DNA from: Pseudorasbora parva | Lineage: Eukaryota > Chordata > Actinopteri > Cypriniformes > Gobionidae | Direction: 5' to 3' | NCBI RefSeq assembly: GCF_024679245.1 | Contig: NC_090173.1 | Coordinates: 5,948,428-6,012,427, forward strand | DNA: 64,000 bases | Shown here: one piece after another, positions 1-11,280 of the stretch | How positions within the stretch are numbered: position 1 is the first letter of the stretch | Layout of the letters: each line of letters begins with the position of its first letter | Notes under the pieces: generated by a model | What the model was told of the DNA's origin: nothing | The model's database searches: none | Seen by the model: only the letters and a program-made list of their open reading frames with translations | Translations under genes and position numbers: made by a program

Positions 1-475
1 GTTATGCGATGTTGTGTGAGTGCACCTATATGTTGCTGGTTCCAGATCCGTACTTGAATAACATTTTTTAGGATCTGTGCCATAATTATTCTTCTCATAA
101 AATGTGTGCAGTTTACCAATTTCTGAATCTGGGAAAACTTTAAGTGGCTCCCAGGCCGTAATGTTATGGCCGCATGTGTGTAACCAGTGAGGTTTTGGTA
201 TGGGAGATGGGTAAAACCTGTGCTACAGCAGATTTTTGTGAAGCAATTTGGTGCCGGTGCTAATCCGGGGGGCCATGTGACTATTTCTTTGTATGTGATT
301 GAAGTATAAGATGTGAATGGCCCCTTGTTATATTTCCATACCCATCTCTCGCATCCTAGGGTGTGTGTGAGTGTGATGCGTTGTCCCAGTTCGATGCAGG
401 TTGGTCCGGATACCAACCTGGCGTCCGGACTCCATGGAATTGCAGTGATTGTCCTGCGAAGGAAGAAGATCATAA

Positions 476-1490
476 TTAATTCACTGGACCTTTGAATGGT
501 TTACACTGGGACATGTGGTACCATCTTAATTTTCCTCTGATGGTCACGGCCACGCAGCTGTTGCAAACAGCTTTCATTTCATAGTGCCCGTGCCATCTAG
601 GGGAAAATGCGTTTTGTTTCACAAAGACGCGTACCATCACCACATCCCCTTCTGAAAATTTTCTTTCAGTGATTGGGTTAAATTGTGCATCATCTGACAG
701 GTCTGACTGTTTTTGTTTCAGTGCAGCCTGTGCATGCAACACCTTCAATCTTTCTTGCAATTTCACCAACACAGTCTGCTGAGTCGCAAGCATGAGGGGC
801 CCCAGATCTGCTGGGGAAATTTCTGGATCAATGGGTAACTTCATCACCCTTCCAGTCATAAGCTCATATGGGCTAATGCCTGTCGATTTTGATGGGATTG
901 CTCGCAGCACAGTCAGAACTGTGGGTAAGACATCAATCCACCTGTTTTGGTGTTGTGCTATCTGCTTTGCAATATTTTCTTTTATGGTGCGGTTAACGCG
1001 TTCAACATTTCCCGAACTTTGTGGCCTGTAAGACACGTGAAGTCTTTGCTTGATGTTTAGCATTTTGCACATGTTTTTCATCACTTGTCCAGTAGAATGA
1101 GTCCCCTGATCAGATTCAATTTGAATTGGTGCTCCCCAAAGAGGGATGATTTGGTTCGCTATCACACGTGCCACAGTATTTGCCGTGTTATTGCTAGTGG
1201 GAATTGCTTCAACCCATTTCGAGAATTTATCAATTATCACAAGGCAATACCGATACCCCCCTTTGGTACTGGGTAGCGGACCAATGAAATCCAATTGTAA
1301 GGATTCCCAGGGCCCTTTCGGTGGTTCTGGCCTACGTAGGTTTGTTCGGCCTGGTTTTCCCTGGTTAATGGTAGCACACACCATGCAGGTGTTGCACCAC
1401 CTTTCAATGTCCGCCATCATTCCCTGCCACCAAAACTGAGTTTGTATCAGCTGTGCTGTTTTTGTTGCCGATACATGCGCATCATCATGA
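476..1490 (-). pseudogene. ERV integrase, 5' end frameshifted from pol
   Basis: This is the retroviral integrase that would insert the viral cDNA into host DNA. The uninterrupted frame is 476-1420 (314 residues). Just upstream, in the same frame, is the first half of the HHCC zinc-binding domain (HDDAH, HX3H), followed by CNTC (CX2C). The catalytic core is complete in outline: D in LDFIGPLP, D in ESDQGTH and E in GNVERVNRTIK. The C-terminal part includes a basic stretch and RWHGHYEMKAV, similar to the end of retroviral integrases. It is out of frame with the RT/RNase H frame that stops at 1521, so one frameshift lies between about 1480 and 1521. No env frame follows it. Confidence 0.8.
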
Positions 1491-1520
1491 TATCATTTCA
1501 TTATTGGTTTTTCGAGGGCT

Positions 1521-4028
1521 TCAAATGTCAAATGTCTTATCTCGTAGTACTATGCCTTCAATTATGTTCACCATCTGATCATGTTTCAAATGTGGCACAA
1601 GTTCTCCCTCAGAGACCCACAGCTCTTGTTGATACTGTTTGAGGTCAATGGGTGTGACTTGGGCAGCACTTGCTACAGAAGCAGAGGGTGTCTCTTTTTG
1701 CCACTGGTCGCCTTTGACTGCGGCCAGCTTAGCCAGTTGGTCAACAACATTATTGTTTTCCTCGTGCAGATCTGGATTTTTGCTTACGTGTGCGCGTACT
1801 TTCACAATGGACATGGGTTTTTTTCGCGCTTGGACTGCTTTCCATATTGACGTTATGGTGTTGAAATGTTTTATAGGCGTTCCAGCAGAAGTGAGGAATT
1901 TTCTCAGCTGCCATTGAGCCATAAAATCAGTTACAACCCCAAACGCATACCGACTATCTGTATACACGCAAAGTGGTTCAGGGTGTGCCTTAATCGCTTC
2001 TAGCAATGCAATGAGCTTGGCTTCCTGTGCGGATACGTTAGACGGTAATTTAAACAACAATTGTTGTCCAGCATCTGTGTCTGGAAGATTGGGGACCCAC
2101 ACTGCACATCCAGCATAAAAATTACCATTCTGACAGAATCGTGAACCATCTATGTATACAGGTGCTTGGCCTGGTAATGGTTGATCATGAACAAGGCTTT
2201 GTGCCTCTTTTACAGGCTGGCATGTGTGTGGATTTCCCTCAACATCCCCGAGCAGATGCGGCAAAATTCGTGTGTTTTTTATGGTAATGTCACGCGCTTG
2301 AATGTCGGCTAGCCATTTCGCTAATCTTTGGGAAGAAACTCCCTTGATTCGGCCCTGTAACAACATTCGTACAGGCGTGTGCATTGTGTGTACAACAACA
2401 GGTTGAAAACCGACAATGGGCTCTGTTGTTTTTAGCATCCAATGCACCGCTAGCACGTGTTGCGTACATGGGTCGAATCCTTGCTCGACCAGAGATTTTT
2501 TCCGACTGTAATACGCGATTGGACGCAGTTTTCCCCCATATTCCTGAGCTAAGACTCTGCTTAGTGTTATTTCATGCGTGTCTACTTGAATGTGGAAAAC
2601 TTTTGATACATTGGGCAATCCAAGGGCAGGCGCAGCGCACAAACGCTGTTTTAAATCACTAAATGCTTGTTCATGCTCGTCAGTCCATTCAAGGACATCA
2701 TTTGGTTTTGTTTTTCCTTTTAGAAGCGAATACAACGGCGCAGCGGTGTTTGCATAATCAGGAATGAAGTCTCGTAAATAGTTTGCTGTTCCCAATACTT
2801 TTTGTAACGAGTTTAAAGTATGTGGTCGAGGCAGTTCGGCGATGCATTTCTTTCTATCATCTGTTAAGGCTCTGTGGCTTTTCGTCAGAGTGTACCCTAA
2901 ATAGTGTACCTCTTTTAGTGCAGTTTGGGCTTTTTCTTTGTTCATTTTAAAGCCTGCGTCACCTAACCTTTGTAACACCTCGTCAACCAGCTGCAAATGG
3001 TTCTCAATTTGTTTTCCTGTAGCTATCAAAATGTCATCCACATAGTGAACGACCTGGCCAGTCCCTAGTAAGGGACCGAGGACATCTGCCACAGCTCTGT
3101 GGAAAATGGCTGGGCTGTTGTGTAGGCCTTGTGGCATCCGCTCCCAGGTATACTGCATTTGATATACAGTAAATGCCAATTTCCATTGGTCTTTTCGTTT
3201 AACTTTAAGAGACCAAAAACCATTTTTGATGTCAAGCACTGTGAACCATGAAGCATCGGTTGAAACTTGTGATAAGATGGTAGCTGGATTTGCCACTATT
3301 CGTGTCGCTTTAGGTAGAACTTTGTTATGACACTGATAATCTATGCACAGACGCCATTTTCCATTAGGTTTTGGCACTGGCAAGCACGGTGAATTCGTAG
3401 TGGAACTGCATCGTCGAACTATTCCTCTTGCCTCAAGCTGTTGTACTATCTCATGAACAGCGACCTCTGCCTCTGGCTTGATGCGGTATTGCTTTTGCGG
3501 GGGAGGGGGCTCTCCCTCGATGCATACCTCAAAGTCAACAAGGCCGCAATCGTGTTCATGATTAGCCCAAACATCGCTGTGTTTGCTGATGAGACGTTGA
3601 ATTGGATCTGTACTGGACATGGACATAATGTTTGCATTGCCTTTAGGCAAACTTCCCTTTGTAGTTTTATATGTTCGTAGTTCAATTTGTTTTTCAAAAC
3701 AATGAATCACAAATCCATGCTTTCTCACAATGTCCATTCCCAGCACAGTTCCTTCACTATTGTCTGGTAAATACCAGAATTGTTCTGTTAGCACCACCAC
3801 GCCCAAATCAAGTTTAACTGGTTGTGTTTGCGTTGCGGTCATCAAAGTATCGCCTATGCCTTTAATTTGAATAGTTCTCGTGTTTAGGGGTAACGGAAGG
3901 TTTGTACAAGAGCAGGCGGCTCCAGAATCAATGAGAATGTTAACTAACCGGCCTCCGAGATTAGCTCTTATTTTGATTCGGTTACCGCTTGTGACAACGC
4001 TTCCCATAGCAACGGAGGCCAAGCACCC
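1521..4028 (-). CDS. ERV pol: protease, reverse transcriptase, RNase H
   Basis: A long open frame of about 835 codons starts directly after the gag stop. An aspartic protease comes first, with the DSGA active site around residue 33. Reverse transcriptase follows: WRLCIDYQ (motif A region), MPQGLHNSPAIF (retrovirus-like motif B) and YVDD (motif C, at 3033-3044). A tether with YLGYTL and a connection domain follow. RNase H comes next, with VYIDGSRF, the E of SAQEAKLIALLEA, and YTDSRYA. The YVDD and PQG-NSP motifs point to Retroviridae rather than gypsy (usually YLDD/PFG). The frame ends prematurely at 1521, before the integrase zinc domain, because of a frameshift. There is no own ATG; expression would be as a Gag-Pol readthrough product. 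Confidence 0.85.
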   Translation of the reverse strand, partial: GCLASVAMGSVVTSGNRIKIRANLGGRLVNILIDSGAACSCTNLPLPLNTRTIQIKGIGDTLMTATQTQPVKLDLGVVVLTEQFWYLPDNSEGTVLGMDIVRKHGFVIHCFEKQIELRTYKTTKGSLPKGNANIMSMSSTDPIQRLISKHSDVWANHEHDCGLVDFEVCIEGEPPPPQKQYRIKPEAEVAVHEIVQQLEARGIVRRCSSTTNSPCLPVPKPNGKWRLCIDYQCHNKVLPKATRIVANPATILSQVSTDASWFTVLDIKNGFWSLKVKRKDQWKLAFTVYQMQYTWERMPQGLHNSPAIFHRAVADVLGPLLGTGQVVHYVDDILIATGKQIENHLQLVDEVLQRLGDAGFKMNKEKAQTALKEVHYLGYTLTKSHRALTDDRKKCIAELPRPHTLNSLQKVLGTANYLRDFIPDYANTAAPLYSLLKGKTKPNDVLEWTDEHEQAFSDLKQRLCAAPALGLPNVSKVFHIQVDTHEITLSRVLAQEYGGKLRPIAYYSRKKSLVEQGFDPCTQHVLAVHWMLKTTEPIVGFQPVVVHTMHTPVRMLLQGRIKGVSSQRLAKWLADIQARDITIKNTRILPHLLGDVEGNPHTCQPVKEAQSLVHDQPLPGQAPVYIDGSRFCQNGNFYAGCAVWVPNLPDTDAGQQLLFKLPSNVSAQEAKLIALLEAIKAHPEPLCVYTDSRYAFGVVTDFMAQWQLRKFLTSAGTPIKHFNTITSIWKAVQARKKPMSIVKVRAHVSKNPDLHEENNNVVDQLAKLAAVKGDQWQKETPSASVASAAQVTPIDLKQYQQELWVSEGELVPHLKHDQMVNIIEGIVLRDKTFDI

Positions 4029-4031
4029 CTA
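4029..4031 (-). promoter_or_regulatory. Gag-pol readthrough stop codon
   Basis: The gag frame ends CAA TAG GGG and the protease frame continues in the same register immediately after it. This is the arrangement of gammaretroviruses, where UAG followed by a G-rich context is read through as glutamine. Whether a downstream pseudoknot exists here was not tested. Confidence 0.6.
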
Positions 4032-4802
4032 TTGGGGCCTTTTATGTTTTTCTAGCAGGGCAGCAAGCTCTGTTTGGAATGCGTCATCTTTGGTCAATTT
4101 TCTTTCTTCAGATTGCTTTGCGCTGTTTTCTGAAGTGTTATTCTTTGCAATCAAATCCCCTAAACGCCTGAGTATTCCATTGTCGTCCTTAGAATGCGTT
4201 TCCTGATTTAGTTTGCGTTTTAATTGAAAACAGGTTTTGATAGTATGGTTGTTTTTCTTACAAAACTGGCATCGAGGTTGAAATTTAGGGTCAGGATTTT
4301 TAGCACCTCTTCCTTCGGTTAACCATTGTGTTGTTGCCACAAAACGGGTTTTGTTTTGTTTTAGTCTGGCCTCTATTTTGGAAGCCCAATCCACCAATGA
4401 CCGGTAGGTATTCTCTGGCGGATCGGCTCCGTGAACTAATGCCTGTTGTATATGGGGACCGGCGTTATTTTTCAGGAGTTGTAATAAAACTTCCTGATCG
4501 CGTTGTGCATCTTCTAAACCTGAATGCTCTTTGTATGTCACCCATAAACGTTCGGCATAAATTTCAAACGGTTCTTTGTTGGTCTGTTTAATCTCTAAAA
4601 TCCTATTCCACTCAGCGTGTGTTGGTCCCCTTAACTCTAATAAAGTTTCCTTTAATCTTTCATACACGTCATCGTCATCCTCATCTTCCTGTTTGATTAT
4701 GATTTCTCCATTTCTTAATTCGCTGGGAATTTTTGGTTTTAGCTCGTCTGGAATGGTAAGAAGGGCTACTTGCCAAACATCTCTGATCTCTAATTTGTAC
4801 AC
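4029..4802 (-). pseudogene. ERV gag, capsid and nucleocapsid part
   Basis: A frame of 257 codons encodes the C-terminal part of Gag. An acidic stretch (EDEDDDD) comes first, then a helical region of capsid type with WNRILEIKQ and PFEIYAERLW. A single CCHC zinc knuckle follows (CQFCKKNNHTIKTC, CX2CX4HX4C), as expected for an RNA-binding nucleocapsid, and then a lysine-rich tail. The 5' end overlaps the preceding gag frame by about 13 bases in another register, so a frameshift lies near 4800. The first codon of this segment is GTG, which is not a real start. A single knuckle and a same-frame stop before protease fit a gamma/epsilon-like retrovirus. Confidence 0.75.
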
Positions 4803-5671
4803 GATGCCTGTAACATTAAGTTGTCCCAGTAGGGTTGGAAAGGGCCTTTTCGTGGCATCATTCCCACAACTTCTTTGTGTTTAGTGCATTCTTCGCAAGT
4901 TAAAGGGCGGCTAATGGTAGTGACTTCATCATCTGCATTCGTCATTGTTTTAAGCACAGCAATTTTAACCGGTTTCCGGAGAACCGAGCCTGATTTAACT
5001 CGAGTTATTATAGGACTGCGTTGTTTTCGCTCATCGGGTAATTTTTGCTCTTTCGCGGGTCCTGGAGAAAGCTCACGCTCTCTCAGGTCCAGATGGCCTT
5101 GCAAACTGCTCGACAGAAGTGCAACATCATCTTCGTCACTATCGCTATTTTGCCCGTTAGCGTTACTTTTTTTACTGCTTATCGCCGCCACTACCGCAGA
5201 TACAGGAAATCCTGCTGATTCGCAACAATCCTCAAGCGCGGATGTGTAATCTTTATCTAATTAAAGCTTCTTTTCAAGCTTTTTCATTTGTGATTCGATC
5301 ACGCTGCCCTGTCTTGCCCATGTTTGTTTATCATACACAAATGCTTCGACCTGCGCTCTTAGCTTTTTTAACTCGTCCGATCATTGCATTTCTAGCTCTT
5401 TTATATTGGCTATTACACGCTCGTTTTCTGCAATAGTTGCCAAATCATTTCGACGCAGCAGATAAGCGATCGCGACCAGAATTTTTTTAAAAGGAGCCTT
5501 TTTTTCCAATTTACGGCCCTCAGTCTGGTACCAAGCTAGAATTTTCTCATTGTTCCACTCAAAATCTACACCTTTGTTGCGCAAGCTAAGGAGGAGATCT
5601 TTAATGTTCACTCCAAGTGTTTCCATTATCTCCTTATCTACACTCAAACTGCCGCTTCCCTGATAAGCCAT
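4790..5671 (-). pseudogene. ERV gag, N-terminal (matrix) part, interrupted
   Basis: Gag starts at ATG 5671 with MAYQGSGSLSVDKE and runs 96 residues as a small helical, lysine-rich matrix-like domain, then hits a stop at 5381. The same register reopens further on (about 5191 to 4790) with an acidic and serine-rich linker and a KHKEVV-containing segment, and stops at 4790, where the capsid part continues in another frame. At least one nonsense mutation and one frameshift therefore break gag. Glycine follows Met by only three residues, and no clear N-myristoylation signal (MGxxxS) is present. I assign it as Gag mainly by position, in line with the knuckle-bearing part downstream. Confidence 0.6.
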
Positions 5672-5810
5672 GTTGTTTTCTAATAACCTTAAACACCACC
5701 GGATTTCTACGGTCTCCGGTCTATTGTGGGTATACCGACCCGTTCAACAAATGTGTCTATATTGGGTGCGTCTAGGCTTTCCCTCAACACTTTCTAACAA
5801 CAAAAATGGA

Positions 5811-5819
5811 CTTACCAGG
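5811..5819 (-). promoter_or_regulatory. Candidate retroviral major splice donor
   Basis: On the minus strand the leader reads CCTG|GTAAG, a near-consensus 5' splice site about 140 bases upstream of the gag ATG. Its position matches the major splice donor used by retroviruses to make subgenomic env RNA. Confidence 0.45.
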
Positions 5820-5870
5820 ACATTTGTAGACAGAAAAGTAGAACTTCAAACCTCATGCTCACTCGGGTGG

Positions 5871-5888
5871 ATCTGAATTGTCGCGCCA
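5871..5888 (-). other. Candidate ERV primer-binding site
   Basis: The minus strand reads TGGCGCGACAATTCAGAT, beginning with the TGG expected opposite a tRNA CCA end, upstream of the splice donor and gag. I could not match it to a specific tRNA from memory, and the LTR-like sequence before it does not end in CA, so this is tentative. Confidence 0.3.
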
Positions 5889-7400
5889 AAAGACGTCACT
5901 CGCCTGAGACTGGGAGATCACGTCGTGGTCACCACTTTGTAAACTCCACCTGTTTGGCCCAACGTAGGAATCCAACAGCTGGTCGAAGGAATACTGCGTG
6001 TTCGTCTTTTCGGGCGCTTCTATAAAGGACACTGTAATTCATTAAAGTGTGAAGATCCAATTTTAAATCTGACTCCATGTTTTAATTTAATCTGACTCTA
6101 ATTGTATGTAGTTTCCTTGAGTTTGTTACATTTATAAATTACGGCTGATCGTATGATTAGTTGTGATTTAATTTAGATCTTTGATCTCTCTGAGTATCTC
6201 TACTTCTCACTATCTTCGTTCATCAAGGGACCCGATATCTCTTAGAGATATGTTTCGCGAATTACATTCTCAAACACAGACGAGCCGGTTCTGATATTAG
6301 TCAGAGGATTGCAGAGTGAATATTTTACCTTTAAGTGGTTGCGCCTGCTTACTCATCTTAAAGCGTAATGGGAATAATAATCACAGGAACTGCAACTTGC
6401 TAATACAGTGATAGTCAGAAATCAGATTATCCCTAATTCTGTGCGCTATGCTCCAATTCATTGAGTCCTGCTGTTTGATCTACGCCGAGACAACGCCTGC
6501 GGAAAAACCAGACTCCGATTGATCGTACTAAAAGAAGCGGCCTTAGAATAATACAAGATTAATCAAAGTTAATGTTTATTTAGCCAGGCAAAATCATCAA
6601 AATATAGTCAAATTAAAAGACAATGATACACAACTGATCAGCATACAATGTTACTCAAGTATAAAATAGTGTATACATAGTTTCAAAGAGTCATCATTTA
6701 CCTGGCTTCTAGAAACACATGGGAACAGTGTGGGAAGTTCTGATTGCTTCCTTGAGCGGTTTGCTCCTTCCCCTTAAATACTCAACCAGATCAAAGAACA
6801 ATAAACATTTAGCACCCAAATATTTATGCAGATCTTGGTTCTTTTCTCAGACCCAAATGGTCCCACCTATCCTTGAGGCCTGACAGCAAATGTTTATCAA
6901 AAGATCTTTATGAGCATCTCCTACACCAGAGGAACAAACCCGGTTGTCCTTCTTTTACGACCTGTTTTTCTAGAGCTGGAATGTCACCAGTTCCCCTGAT
7001 GTGAGAATGAAACCTGTTTACCAATCACACCAAAAGTATTTGTATTGACCATACAGAAACAGCTTGTGGCAGTATCTGTGAGATTTGCATGTGACCCAGA
7101 GGGTGAGAGGGTCATATCTCGGCAGGGGTGAGGAAATAGGATTGGGCCAGGTGCAGTCTTGTTTACTCTTGCATTCAGATAGTGAAGTTTTATTGTCTTT
7201 ATTGCAGCTTTAATCCCTTTAGTTTGTTCTCAGGTGAAATCCATTCTTACAAGTTCATCTGCTTAAACTCCAGTCGGACAGGGTTAGCTTTACATGGAGA
7301 TGTCAAAGTAATAATTACCAGATCTTCTTAGTCTTATCTGAACGTAATCTCAGTAATCATTACGGACAATGTCAGTAAAGATTACGGCAACTATGAGCAT
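5889..7400 (-). other. ERV 5' LTR or leader candidate region, no gene
   Basis: No coding frame is visible. If the retroviral LTR lies here, minus-strand signals fit it loosely: a TATA-like TATTTAAGG near 6773-6781 and an AATAAA at 6575-6580. An LTR stretching from about 7400 to 5890 would be unusually long. The boundaries and target duplication were not found, because the partner LTR is outside the window. Confidence 0.25.
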
Positions 7401-7599
7401 AAATAGTCCACCATTTCTTGTTTAAAAGTAGTTTTCTGCATCCATTCAGAAGGTTGAAAGCACTTTTTAGAGAACCACATTTCTTCTGTTAGTATAAGTG
7501 TAGTATATGCATGTGCGTATAGGCTATTGAAGTAAATATATCTGTGTTTATTGAAGCTATTATAGCAATGTCCCACTAGAGGGCAGTGTTATAAAGTTT

Positions 7600-8310
7600 A
7601 AGAGGGCTAATGGTTACTCTCTGGCAGTGTGTGTTTATCATAGACAGTAAAAGAAATGGACAGAGCGAGCCCATTGACGTCAACGGCTAAATAATGAAGT
7701 CAACCTAGGGGCACTCACTTCCTGATGGCTGAGCGAACTGCGCAGGCTCAGACTGAGCTTGAGGACGTAGATGTGACATGAGCCTCCTGTCTGACAGCTG
7801 TAGGTCTTCTAGTAGTTGTGGAAAGTGAAAGCTGAATCACGTTGTTTAAATATTTACTCCCGTTGCTTTTGGCTCACCGTCGGCTTCTCCCCATTCTTCC
7901 CCCTTGACTTTATCAGACTTTATGTCTCCACGTCCCCCTGACTGTCTCATAGACAGTAAAAGATTGCCTGCGAGCGTCTCCTCAGGTCTATACGGTAATT
8001 TCTCAACTGTGCGACAGTCGCGTTGGTTATGACGCAATCATTAGCCTATTTTTACAAAAACAGCTTCTGCGGGGCGATAGTGTAAGATACAAGGTAATGG
8101 AGCCTTTTATGCATTGTCGTGTTTCTTTAGAAATAAACAATAGACAAATGGAGTCTTTAAACGTCTCAGATGTAAAGTTATCCACCGTCAAAGTGACTCA
8201 AAAATGAATGGGAGTCAATGGGATGCTAACAGCAGGTGATGGCTTGGTTAGCAATGGCAGCCCCTATGGGTGGAACCCTTTCCGAGCGCTAGATTACCCC
8301 CTTGGTGTTT
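7600..8310. repeat. Interspersed repeat-like block
   Basis: This non-coding block contains two copies of TCATAGACAGTAAAAGA (near 7637 and 7948). It ends with a stretch that includes AATGGGAGTCAATGGGATGC and GCCCCTATGGGTGGAA, a pattern I recall as common in cyprinid genomes. I cannot assign a TE class and see no terminal repeats. Confidence 0.3.
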
Positions 8311-9750
8311 ATGTGCTGAAATAAAAGACAACTAAACCATGTTTTGTTTAATGTTTTATAAGTAAACCCATGTAAAGAAAACATGACATGTCAGAAGAGC
8401 TGGCTATCGTCATCATGATGAGGAACAGTCAAGACATTGGGAAGAAAGGCGGGGATAAATAAAGTCAAGGCAAGGCTACAGGTAAAACCTGCATGCATAC
8501 CTGACAAAATGGAGCATTTCAAGCCCCCCACCCCACCCCCCCAGCAGTGACAATGACTGGCAACGTGAGTAAAAACTGGCACAAATGGGAGCTGTATTGT
8601 ATATGACGGCAGCTGAGGTTTCTATAAAGAGTATGACAGCCGCAGTTTAGTACGATGCACTGGAGATTTACAACACTTTTGAAATAGCAAAATATGCTGG
8701 AAGCTTTCAGAAACTACTGAGTGTGGTTTTTGAGAGACATCAGCTCTGGCATGCATGCACGAGCTAATTTATAATTTGCTACAGAGCTCAGGCAGAAAAG
8801 CAAAAATTTTGAATCTGGAGCGTCAGAGAGCATCATGATAAAAGACAAAAATGAAGTGACAGAAAAAGCACTAGTATTTTCAGTTCCATTCTTTTCGCGA
8901 TGTCTCAAGACCACGCCCACAACAAGGGGAATATCATGAATATTTACGTATTCCCTCCGCCTAGTTTTTCACTGTTTTTTCACAGGAACTTAATATTACA
9001 CAACAACAGGAAACTCATGAATATTAATGTTGGCTCTGCCCACCGAGACAGAAAAACTCGTAACAACTCTTCCATCCGCAATGGTTAATTAAAATCCATA
9101 ATATCTGCGCGAACAACGCGGATAAATCTGAATTATGGCCTCATCAAGTCCCACAAAAGAGACAGCAGGTAACTTTATGCCTTAAAGAAGAATTTGTATT
9201 GAAATAATTGTGTTTTTTTTTAAAAGAAGTACGTTTTCTCCAGAGTCGTCGTTCTGATTACTTTCGATTGCAGCGAGGAGAGCTGTTTACTAAGGAAGCT
9301 TGTTTAATTGCGAGGAATTCTGACATTTTTTTTCTTCACAATTGCAAGCTATAAACTCAGAATTCAGAATAAATATTTTTTATTTATTTAGTGGATTAGT
9401 TTACGGGCATTTCTGAAAAGGGCTTACGTTTATTTATCCTTTCCTTCATCGTTACTTTCATTTCGTGTCAGTTATTTCATTTGAATGTTTTTAGAAGGTT
9501 TTTAGAAGAAGGTTTTTAAAAGCAATCGCAAAGATTTTAAATTAAAATTGTTTGAAATGACAACAATGCTTCCTGTGAATTTCTGTTAAAAATGACAAAA
9601 CAGCTTTAAGTCTGGACTTTTCACAACATTGCAATGCAGAATAACATAAAAAGACTATTAAAATGGTTAACTGTTGTATAGTATTGTCATAAGTCAAAAA
9701 GTTTGGACACATAATGTTTTTGTAAGAAATCTCTTCTGCTTACTCATCAG
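8311..9750. other. Non-coding AT-rich stretch
   Basis: I see no gene, RNA gene or clear repeat in this stretch, only short homopolymers and a C-run near 8528-8541. Confidence 0.4.
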
Positions 9751-10130
9751 TAAAAACAGTATTGTGAACTCTTATTGCAATTTTAAATAATGTTTTTATA
9801 TTTGAATATATAGTAAAGTGTAATTTATTCCTGTCATCAAAGCTGAATTCATCTTCATTACTCCAGTCTATTTTTTAAAGCCTGTGATACTGTTTTTAGT
9901 ATACTTTGAAAAGCATTAATATAAAATATATTTTGTAACAAAATACATATATTAAAGAAATGAATACTTTTATTCAGCAAGGATGTGTTAAACTGATAAA
10001 AAGTGAAAGGCTTTTTAAAGAGTGAACTTATTGTTAGAAAAGATTTGTATTTTGAATAAATGCTGTTCTTTTAAACTTTTAATTAATCAAAGAATCTTGA
10101 AAAAAGTATCACGCAGCAGAGCTGTTTCCA
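9750..10130. repeat. Old teleost interspersed repeat, rearranged
   Basis: The segment contains TTATTCAGCAAGGATG and AATAAATGCTGTTCTTTT, which I recognise as parts of a widespread ancient teleost repeat. Another part of the same family occurs in opposite orientation at about 9830-9870, and a further part (ATGACACTGAAGACTGGAGT) lies at 12990-13010. The LTR element at 10411-12844 lies between these parts. Confidence 0.4.
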
Positions 10131-10410
10131 ACATGGATAGTAAATTGTAAGGGTGGATCGCCTACAGTGGTTCTGACTGCAAGAAGGCCCTAGAAGAGAC
10201 AGCCAGAGAAAAAGACAGCGTCAGAGGAAAGAGACCCCCAGAGAAAAAGACCCAGAGCAAAAGTTGCAATCTTCGTTTATCCATCCCCTGACCATGTGAC
10301 TGAAACCCTGAGACATTCAAACTGACCAATCAGACCAGACTTCCCCCACTGTACTACAGGTGTGGCACCATTTGGCCTACAGGCCCTCAACATCTCTTTG
10401 TCTTTAGGAA

Positions 10411-10777
10411 TGTCACATGCCTGTCCTGTCTTGTGTGCACATTTGGGTTTTTGTCTCCGGTCTACTGTCAACCCCGCCCTTCTTGTTATCTGATTATTGG
10501 TTAATTTGCCCCACCTGTTCTCCCTCATTATCTGCCTTGTTTGTTCCCTTTATAATCTCCTTGTGTTTGTCAGTCTGGGTTGGATCCTTGTGTAATGTCT
10601 GCGTCTTCCGTCCTCCCCGTGATTCTGTTGGTTTGTTTAAGTTTATATTTTATTATTCTATTATGTGTTTTTCCCCCTCGTGGGTTGTTGTTTTGAGTTT
10701 ATGTTTTATTTTGTATTAAATCATCTTTCTCCTGCACATGAGTCCTCGCACCATTTTCCCTTGTCTGTGACGTGACA
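10411..10777 (+). repeat. Left LTR of non-autonomous element
   Basis: The 367-bp LTR has TGTCAC...GTGACA inverted ends, a TATAAT-like sequence mid-way and a TATTAAA poly(A)-like signal near the 3' third. Confidence 0.85.
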
Positions 10778-11280
10778 GAAGGATCCAACCAATATGAGGA
10801 CTCAGCGGAGAAAGAGGTCACCACAATCCCCTCCCTCTGCTATCTTCTGTCCCCTCTGGGACCGTATAGTCCAGTTTAGCTCCTGTGGATCCACTTCCGG
10901 TGGACCCTGTGCCGGCGGATCGTGTTCCGGTGGTCCCGATGCCGGCGGATCGTGTTCCGGTGGTCCTGAAACGGAGGAGGAGAAGGAAGTCTCCCTCCGT
11001 GCCTGTGCCGGTGGTCCCTGTGCCGGTGGTCCCAGTGCCAGCGGATCGTGTTCCGGTGGTCCCAATGCTGGCGGATCGTATTCCGGTGGTCCCAGTGCCG
11101 GCGGATTGAGTTCCGGTGGTCCCAATACTGGCGGATCGTATTCCGGTGGTCCCTGTACCGGTGGATCGTGTTCCGGTGGTCCCGATGCCGGTGGTCTCTG
11201 TTCCGGTGGCTAGTGTTCCGGTGGTCCCTGTGCTGGTGGATCGCATTCCGGTGGACGCCGCTGGGCCGGAGATGCCTCCC
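10778..11280 (+). other. Leader and degenerate proline/valine-coding repeat
   Basis: An ATG at 10794 opens a 139-codon frame rich in Gly, Ser and Cys. The +1 frame encodes a more regular PVPADRVPVV pattern, interrupted once by TGA near 11107, and leads into the 27-bp array. The DNA repeat is built from GCGGATCGTGTTCCGGTGGT-like units. I see no domain of known function. Either frame may simply be a by-product of repeat periodicity. Confidence 0.35.

Larger units (their letters stand above)
1..6060 (-). mobile_element. Endogenous retrovirus, class-I-like, partly in window
   Basis: Read on the minus strand this is gag (about 5671 to 4029), then protease-RT-RNase H (4028 to 1521), then integrase (about 1490 to 476), the retroviral order. 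Gag and pol share a frame and are separated by a single TAG, as in gammaretroviruses. A consensus-like splice donor lies between the candidate primer site and gag, as in retroviruses that splice an env RNA. No env is recognisable: the 475 bases downstream of integrase show no long frame and the element runs off the window. Gag carries a stop and a frameshift and pol carries a frameshift, so this copy is dead. The LTR edges could not be placed because the 3' LTR is outside the window. Confidence 0.85.

Noticed and set aside
5871..5888. Assigning the ERV primer site to a specific tRNA
   Set aside because: No vertebrate tRNA 3' end that I can recall matches it well.
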